Part shown: one piece after another, positions 23,855 through 36,810 of the stretch
How positions within the stretch are numbered: the first letter of the stretch is position 1
How the letters are laid out: the number at the start of each line of letters is the position of its first letter
From: Anopheles merus
Lineage: Eukaryota; Arthropoda; Insecta; Diptera; Culicidae
Assembly: GCF_017562075.2 (NCBI RefSeq)
Contig: NC_054083.1
Location: 53,148,442 to 53,212,441, forward strand
Direction of reading: 5' to 3'
Length of the DNA: 64,000 bases
Notes under the pieces: generated by a model
Databases searched by the model: none
What the model saw: the letters and a program-made list of their open reading frames with translations, nothing else
Told to the model about the DNA's origin: nothing
Program-made: the position numbers and the translations under genes

Positions 23855-26800
23855 TCATGACATTGCTGTCGTCGATGATCCACCCTTACTACTGCTACTG
23901 CTGCCACTGCCCATCGACTTTGCAATATACACATTTAGTAATCTGAAAGGAAATGGAGATAAAATTAGTTTTAAAACAACGAAACGAACTTCCTAAGGAA
24001 GACACCACCACCTTACCTTATCTTACTCGCGTTCAATAAGGAGAATTTTGGTTTTACTTTCTCTTCGCCCATCACAATATAGAGCTTCACGATACAGAAC
24101 ACTGCCGCTTTCCGTACCATCGATTGACTATCATCAGCGAGCTGTTTTGAGCAGAAAACATATCAACTTGTAACGTCCTTCAAAATGACACCACCGACAT
24201 CTTCAAATTCACTTACCCTAGCTACATTTGGCATTATACAATCTAGGTGATTATCGGTCAGATCCTTGCCCTGCTTTTGCGTCAGCTCGGTAAGTATTTT
24301 AAGGGCGCACAGATTCGCCGGAAATTCGCCGGTCGCAATCACCGGATTCAGTATGTTTACGGAAATGTCCAGCGGAAGTATGCCCGCAATTTTCACCACT
24401 ATTATGTCAATCTCTCGTGACACCTGGAGACGGCGGCAAACCAAAACAAAACAAAACCAAGGGAAGATTAACAAACAAGGGACACTTGAGTCGCAAGAAT
24501 GGTGGTGTGCCTTACCTCTTTGCTAATTTTATAACAGTCTATTATTTTTAATAGAATCAGCTCCAGGAAGTTGCTCCAGCAAGCTTTCATCTCCGTGCTG
24601 CGTACGATACGGCCGAGTGTGTGCAGCGATGCGATCAGCACATCGTTGTTCTGCGATTCCATCAGATGTAGCAACATTTTCATGATTGCTCTGTGGGGAA
24701 AGTGGTAAACAATTTAGTACAAAATATACAAAACTTTCTATCTGCAACGTTACTTACTTAAAATTCTTGATGGGTAGGTCGCACGAACCATGCTTGATGC
24801 AGATTTGCAGGTTCTCTAGCACCTGTTTCGTGGTCTCCGGTGCCGACTGGAGTGTCAGCACGATCGCAGCCTTGATCACATCGTTCTCTTTCACACCCTC
24901 TGCAAAACAAGTGTAACATATGCTAGTCGTGAATCACGGCGCCCTACAACTCACTCACTCGTTCGACACTTACTGTCCAGTATTAGTTCACCGTTCTCGG
25001 CACGGCTGTAGCTTTGGTGACGCTGCTGCTGAAGCATCTGCTGCTGTTGTGCTATCGTCTTGTGGGCCAGATCCATACCATCCAACCGTACGGTGTTTTC
25101 CGGTGTGTTGGACTCTGTTGTTGTGGCTGACTGTGTCTTGGAACCGTTGCATGAATCGTCCTTTTCCAGCCTGCAAAAGAGTAACGTTTTAGTGGAATTC
25201 AAATAGCAAATCAAGTTGCACTAAACGACAAACTTACCCTCCTAGTCCTCCCCCTATATGGCCGTTCATGCCGTTCGATGCCAGCCCGTACACGCCGTGG
25301 CCACCGACACCGTCCAGCACTGTCATCGATTGCATCATGTGCGTTTCGCCCATCTGGCTAATGCCAGAATCCTTACTGTTTGCATCACGGTCGAGCTTGC
25401 TCTCGAAGCTGTAGTTCTGTATCTCGGCCGTGGTCTTGCGAAGGTTCTTGTACACTTCCTCTGTGTTCATCGACTCCGCCGCTGCCTCAACCGAAGCCTG
25501 TCGCGATCGAGGACCTGTGTATGTGTGTGTGTGAGTGGAAGGAAAACAACGGCAGTTAGTTGCGTCAGTCAGTTGCGTGGTCCGCCCATTCCCGGAGCAT
25601 AACAAAGACAGCACAGTCGGGAAACAGACACAACACATTATTTGGACGGATGAAAGTCACGCGTACAAACTAATCGACAACTACAAGTAACTTACTAGCG
25701 ATGTTCTGTAAACTATACGGCCCCTGCTGAGGACTAAGCAATGGTTTGGGGCTCGAAGACGACAGTGGAGATGATGGACTATCGTTTCCTATAAAAGCCA
25801 AAAAAAAAGGAGTTCCGGGAAAGCCAGGATGGTACAAAAGTAAAATAAGACATCAATTCATTCGCTGACGATTCAGAATGTGTAGCGGCTAGATGAACTA
25901 TGAAGAAATGTGTATGATTTTATCGTAACAACGGTAGAGGAGGTTAAACAGACTAGCCGGGTAGAAGGTAATTTGTTAACATTCTAGATGAAACTCTAGA
26001 TCAGCTATCGCAAGCACCGATTCTAACCCATACCTGAAGTACTTCTTCTCATGTTCTGTTGAATGTATATTTTCGCCGTGTCTTGGTACTGTTTTGGAAG
26101 ATTTGCTAAAGTCATAGTCATCTGCAATGAAAGACAAAAGAGTTAGCAACGGTTCACGGGGTGACCACCTTCGCCTCCCCGCCTCTGCCTTACCTGTGAA
26201 GGATTACAATTGTAAAGTGCCACGATGCACATGCGCGCCTGCGACTTTAACTCGATGCTCTTCTGATCAAGCGACGTTTGTATGATCTTCTGGATCGCGA
26301 GGTTTACCACCTGCTGGTTTTGCGGATGCACGACAAACTGGGAAGCCGTGCAGTAGCTTGTGGCCAACTGGGAAAGAAATTTCAGCGTCGCCTGGCGTGT
26401 CTTCACGTTCGGCGTTTGCGCATTGTCGACTAATATTCTGTGAAACGATATTCAAAGCGACACAATTTAGCACACACGAGTGACAGGTTTTAGTGACATG
26501 ACATGACGTACCGAAAGACACATTGGAGCTGCAGATCTGCAGGGAAGTACTCGTAGATGAGCTGAAGCGTTTTCCAGATCTTGCCATGCATCGAACCGAG
26601 CAGGTCGGTGCCGAGCTTGTTGAACAGACGGGTCAACAAGATAAACAGCCAGTCCTGCAGATCGTTCGAATGCGACAGAATCAGCTCGTTGACGGTGTCC
26701 AGGAACAGGGCGTACACCTTGATGTGCGGATCCATGAACATCTTGCGGAACAGGTCCAGCACGCACTGGAGCTGCTGCTGCGTCAGCATCTTGCCTTCGC

Positions 26801-29800
26801 TGAGGTATTGCGTCAAATTGATCAGCCCGTCCTTACGCTCGGACCAGTGCGACGAGGCGCAGAACTGGATGATCGTGTCGATATCGTCGATCACTTGTCG
26901 TGAGCTGTCTAACCGCGTGCGCGAACCGTTCCACGAGAAAGACTGCGAACAATGCAATAAAGAAAACATTAACGGAACGTTCGGTTTCCTCTCTCAATGC
27001 GCACACTTACATCATTGCCCCGTCGATAACTGTCATAGCTGCGCTCGGAGCACACCGAGGAGGCTTCACTTTCATCGGACTCATCGCGCGAGATCTTCCG
27101 GTGCAGAGCCAACCGGGCAAAGTCACTGCAAGGCATATCGTGCTCATCCCCGGGCGACAGTGCGTCGGCCAGCGCATTTTCCGCCTCGCGGCTCTGCTGC
27201 AGGATTTTCTGTGCCAACACTGGCCGGCCCGGGTTCAGCGGTGGACGCCGGGGGCTGCTAGTACCATAGGCAGGGCGACGCAGCGAACCGAACTGTGTAT
27301 GCGATCTGGTTGGGCTAGTTTCGCGAGAGTTTGCCAGCGAGCGCGGAATGCCGGACTGAGCCTTTTTCGGCACCGTGCCCGTTTGTCGATAGATGGACGT
27401 TACGCCACTGTACATGTCACGCAGCTTGCTCGAAGGTGACGTACTTCTGGATGTTGCTATATAAGGGCAATTCAGGAAGAAGAGAGAAAGAGAAAACAAC
27501 AATAGTCAAACCATGTTAGTTCAAGGGTAATTCGCCGCTCAACAAGTGACAGAGGCTTTTGTGGACAAGTGTAGGATGCTAATTTTCCAGCCCGCTTTCA
27601 AGAGAGATGATCGCGCACATGGAAAGACGAGGAGGTAGGTTAGGACGATAGTTTTGTGTGAGGTGATAATTACGCTGTGACTGTGATACTCCTGCCCTCG
27701 ATCGGATCTTGCGCTCCGGTGTCGGAGGTTGCTGTGGTGTGGCCGTGTTGCTGGCGGAGGATGATGTGGCGGATGCTGATGACGGTGTCTTTTTAGCACG
27801 TGCTGAAGAAATAAACAAACAACGAGAAACAAACAGAGCACACGTAAGTGTTACGAACGGGTGAAGATCGTAAAGTTGTGAAGGGAAACGAGATAAAACA
27901 AAAAAACGTGTTCTATAATGGCATGTTTTATTGTTTGTTTGTGTTAAGAGCGCATTGTGCTCAGTTGACCTTATCGTCGCGAAACGGTATGACATTTTGA
28001 ACTGAAATTGTTGTGAATGTTAGTTGTAAAAAAATAGCAAAATAAAAACTAGATATTTTTGAATGATTCTCTTTTTTCCAAAGTCCAATTACAAAACCAT
28101 GCAGCTAAAGCTCATGCAAATAATTTTAAAAATGCCAATGTAATGCCATGTTCCAAAATAGTACTGTGTTTCGTGATTGTTGGTGGGAGTCTTTATAAAT
28201 GTGTCTTAGAATCTGTTACTAATCGCCCTCCTTCAGCAGCTTACCTTGTTGCGCGTAATGTCCTTCTAGTTAATTCAACCATACCACCATATCATAACGC
28301 CACATGATCATGTCGTGTCGATCACAGTGGACGGGGAATTGTTGGGATCGCCAGTTTCATTGATTAGTTTGCACGTCATTAAAACACACACACACACCGC
28401 AACGGTAGACATTCGCATGCAATCAGTTGTAGGTTCGGTCAGATAATCAGCGATCAATTCAAGTGAAAACGGTTTCACAATATTTGAATTCAAAATAAGA
28501 AGGCAAACGTTAGTCGAAGGAAAAGTTAAAGAGAAGACTTAAACTAAAACTTAGAAGCTTCTAAAGCCCTTATCAATATGTAAAACAAAGCATAATTTTA
28601 ATCATAAAACGACAAAACACGCAATTCACTGGTCGCACTTACGCAGAGACGCTGTCCCGGAGGTCACTTTCAACCGTGCCAGGGTAGAGTACTGTGCCCT
28701 GGCCCGGGCCCGCTGGGCAGCGGCAGTATCGACGGCGGACACGCTCCTAAACCCGCCGGCAGCTCCCGCTGTTGTTGTTGTTGTTGATGATGATGTTATG
28801 GTCGCGTTCGCAGCAGCAGCAGCATGAATTAGTTGTGTGGGGAGGAGCGCGCAGAGCAGCAGCCGCATCGTGCAACAATACAAGCGCACAACACACACAC
28901 AAATGGCATGAGATATGGCGGCAGGATGGGAAGAAAAGAAGATGAGCAGAGTGGTATTGAGTAATGAGCATTGGATTGATTCATTGTTCTGACCATTTCA
29001 AAGACCATGCGGCAGCGCAAGGAACAAACACGCACCACACACGCACACACATATTAAACATAGAAAAGAAATAAGGAAACATAATCACCGGAAAGAAAGC
29101 GGATGTTAGTAACTCGATAGGAGACAAATGAAGAACGTTATTACACGCAAAACACAATCACGTAAGAGATGGACGCACAGGACGCACATGAAAAGGTAAT
29201 CTTTTAATATAACCAATCATGAAGACAACAAAAAACAAAAAAGCAAACAAACGCAACCCAAATTTATGTACACAAATCGGAAGAAAAAAAAAACCTCAGA
29301 AAACGTAAGAATTTCGCAAACAAAACATTCGATTCGAACGGGAAAAATTAGGACCACATAAGAAGGCCACAAACATCAATCATATCGTCACTCGATCGTT
29401 TCAACTCGGTACAACCTCGGGCAACCAGTGCCGGCGCCTGCTGCTGCAGCTGCTGCTGGGCCTGTTGGTTCGCGGCGTTGGCTGCTTCCCGGGAAGCGGT
29501 CGCCACGGGTATGCCACTCCGGTTGCGATTCAACGTTCTGGGCAGCGACGGTGCCCGGTGCAGACGGGTCGAGCCAGCCGACGATGCCGATGACGAGGCT
29601 CCCGGGACCGTAGTGAGGTTTTCCGTACTGACGCTCGTGGCGCTTACTGTTGCGCCAGTCAGTAGTGGGTGCGTTGTCGTGCGTGATGATGGTGGCCAAT
29701 CGGGTGTTTTTTGTTATTTAGTTTTTTTTTGCGGACGGTTTGTTTCAATTTTGATCGATTGATTCGTTTGTTGCATATTGTTAGCAGTTGAACAGATGGA

Positions 29801-32800
29801 AAAAAGGTAGGATGAGTTCAATCAAACCCACAGACGGGGCACGAGAAGATAGACAGCGTGAAAGAGAAAAGACAAATGCCATTACGATCAGTTGATTATG
29901 GGTAGTAGGAAGTAAGTCGACAAGATTTAATGCCGTAGCTAGTGCGTGCGGTTCTACACTCTAGAGAGGAGGGAAACATAACGAGGGCAAGATTCAGTGT
30001 GCAAGCAGAAGAAGCCAAAGGTAGAACTTAAATGTGATAATAGACTTAAAAGGTTAAAGAACCGCCATAATAAATGTAACTACAAACAAAAGCGATACAC
30101 ACAAAACGCGGAATGGAACGCATTAACACTATTATCGCTTTTACGCAACTAAGAAACGAAACAGAACTTCACAAGCGGTATGTTTTATAAAGAAATAATT
30201 TAAAAAAAAACTCCTTTGGCGCAAAAGATAAAACGGAAACGGTGCAAATAGGATTGATAGAGTGTGTGTAAAAGGAAACAATAATGAGGTTGCAGCAAGA
30301 ATCAGGGACAGAGAAGCGGGGTAAATTACTCCATCAAACTAAAGAGGGAAAACGTGACAGACAGAGGCTGTACAAAGCAAGGCTTTTCGCACTCTCTAAT
30401 CAAAGGAGCTAGCTATCAGTGCAGTGCAGTTTCCGAACGCCGTGATCCTCTGCCGAATTACCTGGAGGTTGTGCGGTCGCGGGACTTCGCAGCCCGGACG
30501 ATTGTCTTCGTTCTGTTTATGGAGCGTATTTGGTATGAGGAGGGTGGTGGTTTTATTTTGGATATTGCATGATTGTATCGCATCGTGAGTAGTTGCCATT
30601 TGCGATGAAGAGTGTTGTTGCATCGTGGGAGTGTATGAAAGAAAAGTAAAAACGACAGAGATGAATTGTTGAGCTGGAGGATGAGACTCTGTGGAGGTTA
30701 GTCCATTCCATTGTGGAGGAAAGGGGGGTAGGAACTAGAGGATAATTTTTCAATCTTGGACACGGGGAGCACAAGGAGAACACATTTGAAACGCAAGGAA
30801 CAAAGCTGTGCAATCGAGTTCTACTCAATGTCAATGGAAGGGGAATAAATCTGCAACACGTTTACACAGCAGACTGGTGAACTTCTCAGCGGCAACGATG
30901 TGAGCTGTCCATGGGATGACCAAAATGTGAGGAAGCGAAGATGGAACCAGGATGTGGGAGGTGTGGAAAATGAGATAGAAATGACATTGAACACATACTT
31001 ATCACCCCACCAGAGACAGAATTCAAGCTACTGTTGCTGCCACGTAGACTAACACTCATGGAGTTGGTACCGTTTGTTCCGAGATTGTCCCGCTCGCGCT
31101 CCAGGGCGCGCTGCGTCGAAATGTCCAGCGACCCGTACAGGTTGTCCGCCAGGTCCGGGAAGTGGCGCCGAAAGCTCCAGAACGCACTGCAACGGATGGA
31201 AAGTGCGTTAGTAGTGGAAGGTGTAGATGCCTCCCAAACTCGAGCCAAACTCTATCCCTACCATCGGCTGTGTCGCCGCGCATCGTTGTCCGCATCGGCC
31301 ATTCCCTTCCGAAGCGCTTCGCGCAGCAGACTGTTGTGCTTTTCGAGCGTTTTGGTCGGCCACTCCTCGAACAGTAGGCCGAGCATTTCGCTCAGCGAGC
31401 TGCGGATGTCTTTCGATTTCGAGAGCATGAGATTCTGCGTCAGGATCGGAATGATTTTCGGCGCGTGCGTGTAGCGTATCACGTACTTGAGCGCAATCGT
31501 GCCCGCGGACGAGATGACTTTGGCCGAGTTTTGGATCAGATTGATCAGCTCCTGCAGTATGTAGATGGTGAACTGGTCCAGCCGGTTGCGCAGCACCTTG
31601 CTCATGTACGCGAGCGTAATGCACGCCTCGCGGATCACCTGCGAGCGCAGCTCCTTCAGGATGTCGAGGAACGCGATCGACAGGTCCTTCAGCTGCTGCA
31701 CGAAGGCCGGCGAGCCCTGCACGTTGATCATCAGCAGCGAGCGGATCTTTTTCAGCGCCTCCACCCGCTTCTCCCAGTCCACCCGGTTGTCGCCGATCAG
31801 CGTGTTGATCGACTTCATGTGCTCGTCCATGTCGCGCTGCGAGAAGATCGTCAGCTGCGGCACGTTCTCGAACGACGCCTCGAACACCTCGGCCGAGACG
31901 GCGCCCGCCGCTAGCAGCAGATCACCCGAGCCGGCCGTCTGCGTCTCGAACAGCGGCTTGCGCGGCGTGGCCGACGGTGTGCGCTTCACCAGCCGCGTTG
32001 GCCGCTCGACGACCGCGGCCCGGTCCAGCTCGTCGTGTCCACCGCCGCCGGCGGCGCTCGGGGCTGCCTGCAGTGCCGACGGCAGCAGCAGCCCATCGTT
32101 GCGCGTCTCGTCAAACTTCTGCTCGAGGATGGCCATCTTGGTCGGCGGCACTTCGCGCTTCTTCAGATCGACGCGCAGCTTGTCGCCGACGTGCTTGTAG
32201 ATCTCGACCAGCGTCTGGATCGCGGCGTCGCGCACCGTCGGCGCCGGATCGCCGAGCAGGCTGACGATCGGTGGGATGTACATCTTCACCGACAGCGACT
32301 GTGTGCCGTACTCGTTCAGCGTGCTGACGATCGTCTGCAGGAACTCTTCGCGCACCTTCGCATTCTTGTGCTTGAAGCAGACGCTCAGCTTGTCCAGCAG
32401 CGACTGGGGTACCACGACACGGCACTCCATCAGCTTGTGCAGCAGGAGCTGTGCCTTCTCCCGTACCGTGTCGCGACTGTCGCCGAGCCGATCGATCACA
32501 TGCGGCAGGATGGTCGAGGTGTACGCGTTAAAGTCTTGGCCGAGGCGAACGATCAGCTCGGTAAACGCTTCCAGGGCGCGCTGTGCGATCTACAAAATGG
32601 AAGGAGAGTGAGAATTCATTGTTATTAATCTCGATTTAATGGTAATTAAAGTTAAGCCCCTCATGGGAGGGAAAAGAACCCACAAGATGCAGCATTAAAG
32701 TACTTGTTAATGTATTCCACCCATGAATAAGGGACTCAAGTACTGGTTCGAGAATATTTCTCCCCTTCTAACTGGAGCGCCCCTCTAACAGTTGATCTTA

Positions 32801-35800
32801 GCACCCGAGCCTCATTTATCAGTGCCTGTCATGTTAATAAAGATAAACCATTTGTGCCTTTGCCGCCGCTGCGCTACTTTGCGGCTAGTAGTTGTAGTAG
32901 TAGATAACGACCAACAAGACGATGAGCATCAAGTTAGTTTGATTTTTATCGCAACCGGATGGATGGATGGATGGTGACCGCAGTACAGCAACAGCATGTT
33001 AGCTGATAACTGATTTAAGATCCCGACCAAATTCCTAATCCATTAGCGCGTGGTTTGTGTGTCGTTTGGCAATCAACAACCGTGCGGTATGGCATGGAAA
33101 GGAGGAACGCTCAACTCAGACCTAAATGAACGATTTTTGGCTGCGATTCAAACTTTCACCCATCTTCACCCAACAAAAATTGACCACTTTTTACCGGCCG
33201 TAGCCTAGGACGGGACGACCTCATCAAAATTGCGCACAAAAAGATTATTGCGGACAATTTGGGGGGCATTGGGGGTGTACTGCGCTTCAATCGCAGTGAC
33301 ACAGCCCGCTGTCTTCACAGCGAAATTTCGTACATTCAGCGAAAGTACCAACTCCCGTGCTCCGATTGCGCACATCATCATTGTTCAAACGTGCGCTGCT
33401 CCCCTAATGAAGATGAGCGCTTAAACAAGTCATATACACACACACGCGCGCGCTCTGGGTCCGGGCCGCAAGTTTAAAGAAACAACCGGCCATTTCCTTC
33501 AATTGAACCAATTCGAGTTGGGAGGCCGTAAAACAGTGCGCGCACCACACTATTGCACCACCCGTTGCAACGGAGCGGCTGCTGTTGCTGCCGATTCTCT
33601 AATCATTTGCAGCATTGCTCTCCCCCCTTGACCTCCTTCCTCCATTTGGTTTGATTTATAAAATAAGATCTATTGCTTCGCGAATGGCAGTGCTGCAAAA
33701 TATCGTAAAAAAAACCTTTAAATCGCACAGTGGCGGCGTAGAGTCGCCGACCTGCTTCTCCCTTCCTTCTCCAACGGGCGGATGCGCTCGGGATATGCGA
33801 TCGATGACCCGCGACCATCGCGCGCGTTAATGCTACTGCTGCTGCCTGCCTGCCTGCCTGCAAGACAACAATCTTCGATCTTCCTTGCGGTTACGACGGG
33901 TTGGGCGTCATTCATATGTGACGAAAATGGTTTTTTAGGTTACGGGTGTGGAACACAACTCCCCCTGCACCTCCCCCCTCTTCGTTCCCGGTGATCTCGG
34001 GTGGGATTTGTTCCTTCAACGATGAAGACGACGGTGAACGATGAACTCTCCCCCCAGCTTGAAGGGTCGTGTCTTCCATTCTTTTGCGAAGCATTCTGAT
34101 TTGAAATGAAACCTAAAATACGCCTCAGAAAAAGTGAAACAAAATATTATTGAAAGATGTATTGCGCGTTGCACATATTGAATCTGAAGAAAGTCTGAAG
34201 AGCCCGAAAGTCAATCAAATTGAACTGCTGCTATTACAACACTCCTTACGCACACACATTCCGCCACGCCCGCGTGGAATCGAATCAGAAACATGTCTAG
34301 GCAATATTGATAAATTTCACTCGCTTGCCGCCGACAAATCGATGTGTCGATGCGGCGCGTCCAAAACAAAAACATTCCCTTCAGAAAAAAGGCAAAAGGC
34401 CCCGTCTCGTGCGGCTTCCCCTTTTCGCGTCTTATCATCTCCCGGAACGCCGTGTTGTAGGCCCGAGGTGTTGTATTCTAGATAGCTTATCAAGGACGGA
34501 CGGACGGACAACGATGACGGGGAATTGGACCTCCAAAAATAGTGTGCCGTATCATAAAAGCTTCCACAACGCCGCTGGAACACCTCCTCCCTCCGACCAG
34601 GATGGCGTAACGGGGGCGAGTTCGGAGGGTTTGCTATCTACTTTCCAAGAATTGCCGTACACCACCACCGGGCATGTTCGGGGGAGGTGAGCGCCTCAGG
34701 TTCTCGGCTGTCGGCTCGGAGAGCGCACACAAAATCAAATGAACCCACTTTAGCCCGCGGTTCGCGCCTACACACAGACGCGCGCCCGGCCGGGGGTGGG
34801 ATGACGGCAACGTGTTACTGGCTGCTCACTTAAAAAAACTGATTCGATTAAGTAACTTGTCCATCGCGCGAAGGCCAACATCCTCTACACACAGCAGACA
34901 CAGAGTCGGTACACCACCGCACCAAGTGTTGGAACTGGAGAGGTGCGTTGTTGTTTTTGTTTTCTATATGGGGGACACAACACATATACTCACTTTTAAT
35001 TTCACAAGAAGAAAATGTTTTTTAAATTCCAAGCGGATAGCCCAACGACAAGAATTCACTCGAATTGGGGTTTATCGTGGTCAGGCAAACGAATATTTTG
35101 GACGACAGTTCGCTATGTGGAAGGTTACTGCGATGGGGAAAATGCACAATTAAAAGGGCTGTTCGTTTGACACACACACACTGCAGAGCATGATCTCGGA
35201 TCAAATCCCAGTAAGCAGTGCCCCATGTGTCGTCACAGGCCGGTAGGGCCATTTGGGCGCTCCCAGTACAACGCAAACTCATTTTTGCGTCATTTTGCCG
35301 TTAGTTGTACAGTTTATTGACTATATTTTCAAAAGAGCGTGTAATAAAAACGTACTTCGTTTCAGGCATTGCGAAGAAAATGAGCGGAACATGGGTTCAT
35401 GAACACATTCGAAGACTCGGAACGGTAAACAGAGATGCAGAGTTAATCCCCACCCAGTCAACATCATCTCCCTACGTCCAGTGGAGGGTTTGGTCGTAAA
35501 ATTCGATACGTTGCAACTGACCTCATCGGCGCCGTTTGGTAAGTGATATGTGCCAAAGGCTTCATTATATGTCCACCACAAACTCATACCAACGGCTTAT
35601 TGCAATTCCATTCACATACGTACGTACAAGCAGTGCACTGCATCTTTCTCTGTGGCTACCAGGCACTAGAGAGGTTTATTAATCCTTCGCTGTGCAAGTG
35701 TACGCGTGCACGGTTCAGGGAGGTTCACCATCGCAGGCAACCGCGCACTAAACTTGGACACAGGGCGAGCGCAAAGGTTAAAAGGACGTTATAGCATCGT

Positions 35801-36810
35801 GATGGTGGCGGCGCAGGTGTACCACCGTATGGAGCAGAGCCCCACGGCGATCAATCGGCATGATTTTTTCGACCAACTTCAACCATATGGCAGCGTAGAA
35901 CCACGAACAGCTAGCTTGCAATGAGTTTTTGGCGGTCCTCTGTGGACAGTGTGGAACCTACACCCGCCTGCTAGGTTAAGTCTCTCACTGTTCGCGTGTG
36001 CAATGACAGTGGGGAAGTCATGTGTGTGTGTGGGTAGGCTAAATGCGGAAAGGGGCCCCCACACGACCTCCACGCCACCCTTGTGCCGGTGACACAAGGT
36101 TCTTACCGCCCGTAACACTGTCTTCCAATTGCTCCCTCTCATTCTCTGTCTCTCTCTACCAGCCGGGGCGGGATGCTCTCTCTAATCACTGGCCAGGTAA
36201 CGAAAGAGAGTAGTAGTCGCGGCTCCAGGGACAGAGACCGTGTCTCGCCTTTTTTTGGCGTCATCGTCGTGGCCATAATCGTCACCGGAATGGAGCTCCA
36301 GTCACACACAGCCACACGCACACCACCCGTTCGTCGCCGAGCACGTAAAAGGTGCGCTGTTCATTAAAATGTTTCTCATTTTTCTTTGTCAAACCAGGCA
36401 CAGGTCTGTTTGCTGACTGTGTGTGTGTGCGAGTGTGTGGTGGTTGTGTTTGGAGAAACCTCCACAAACGATCAAACCGAGCACGACGGATCGAACCCGA
36501 TTTGGATCGAACTATCGCGCCCGTTAATTCAACCAACCGTATGGGGTGGGGTGAGGGGAGAATGGGAAAGGGGAGTTGAGACACAAACAGGAAGAGACAA
36601 CGCAATAAAACAACCTACCTTATGGTGACTTCCGGTCATCCACGGAATCAGCCCGTCGATGAGCAGCCCGAGGTCGGTACATTCGATCGAGTTTTCCGAA
36701 TCGCTCAGATACAGCACCAGATCCTCGGCCAGCTGAGCCTTCACGCGCATGTCCGCCTTCGCCATCTGCGTGACGTAGCCGTCGATGTCGATCGGCTTTT
36801 GGTACGCCAT
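23855..36810 (-). CDS. chb: CLASP microtubule plus-end protein (chromosome bows/Orbit/MAST)
   Basis: Nineteen coding exons on the minus strand: 36810-36619, 32589-31262, 31186-30999, 30512-30462, 29646-29416, 28768-28643, 27802-27674, 27456-27011, 26942-26512, 26437-26194, 26121-26034, 25788-25696, 25514-25238, 25170-24974, 24899-24758, 24690-24516, 24423-24217, 24141-24017 and 23942-23855. All phases join, giving 1585 aa, slightly longer than fly Orbit. It starts MAYQKPIDIDGYVTQMAKAD. TOG1 lies at about 1-240, TOG2 about 318-570, a Ser/Arg-rich microtubule-binding linker about 570-895, TOG3 about 900-1130 and the CLIP-interacting C-terminal TOG about 1340-1560. Two SxIP EB1-binding motifs are visible: SGIP at about 630-633 and 783-786. 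CLASP stabilises microtubules at plus ends, kinetochores and the spindle midzone. Exons 4-7 (30512-27674) are the least certain because they are low-complexity, but phase and splice sites agree. Confidence 0.93.
30462..30512 (-). other. chb: CLASP 51-nt microexon (exon 4)
   Basis: AACAG acceptor and CAG|GTAATT donor bound a 51-nt, 17-codon exon in phase 1 to phase 1, encoding KRRQSSGLRSPATAQPP across its junctions. Being a multiple of three and Ser/Arg/Pro-rich, it fits a cassette exon in the regulatory linker before the first SxIP motif. Confidence 0.6.
32590..36618 (-). other. CLASP intron 1 (4 kb)
   Basis: The intron between the first TOG exon and the 1.3-kb second exon. No nested gene was recognised on either strand. 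It contains tandem GGAT (around 32958-32972), a GCCT run (33845-33860) and TG repeats. Confidence 0.65.

Noticed and set aside
31465..32628. Several plus-strand frames of 150-210 codons
   Set aside because: Antisense to CLASP exon 2, which encodes TOG-domain sequence on the minus strand.
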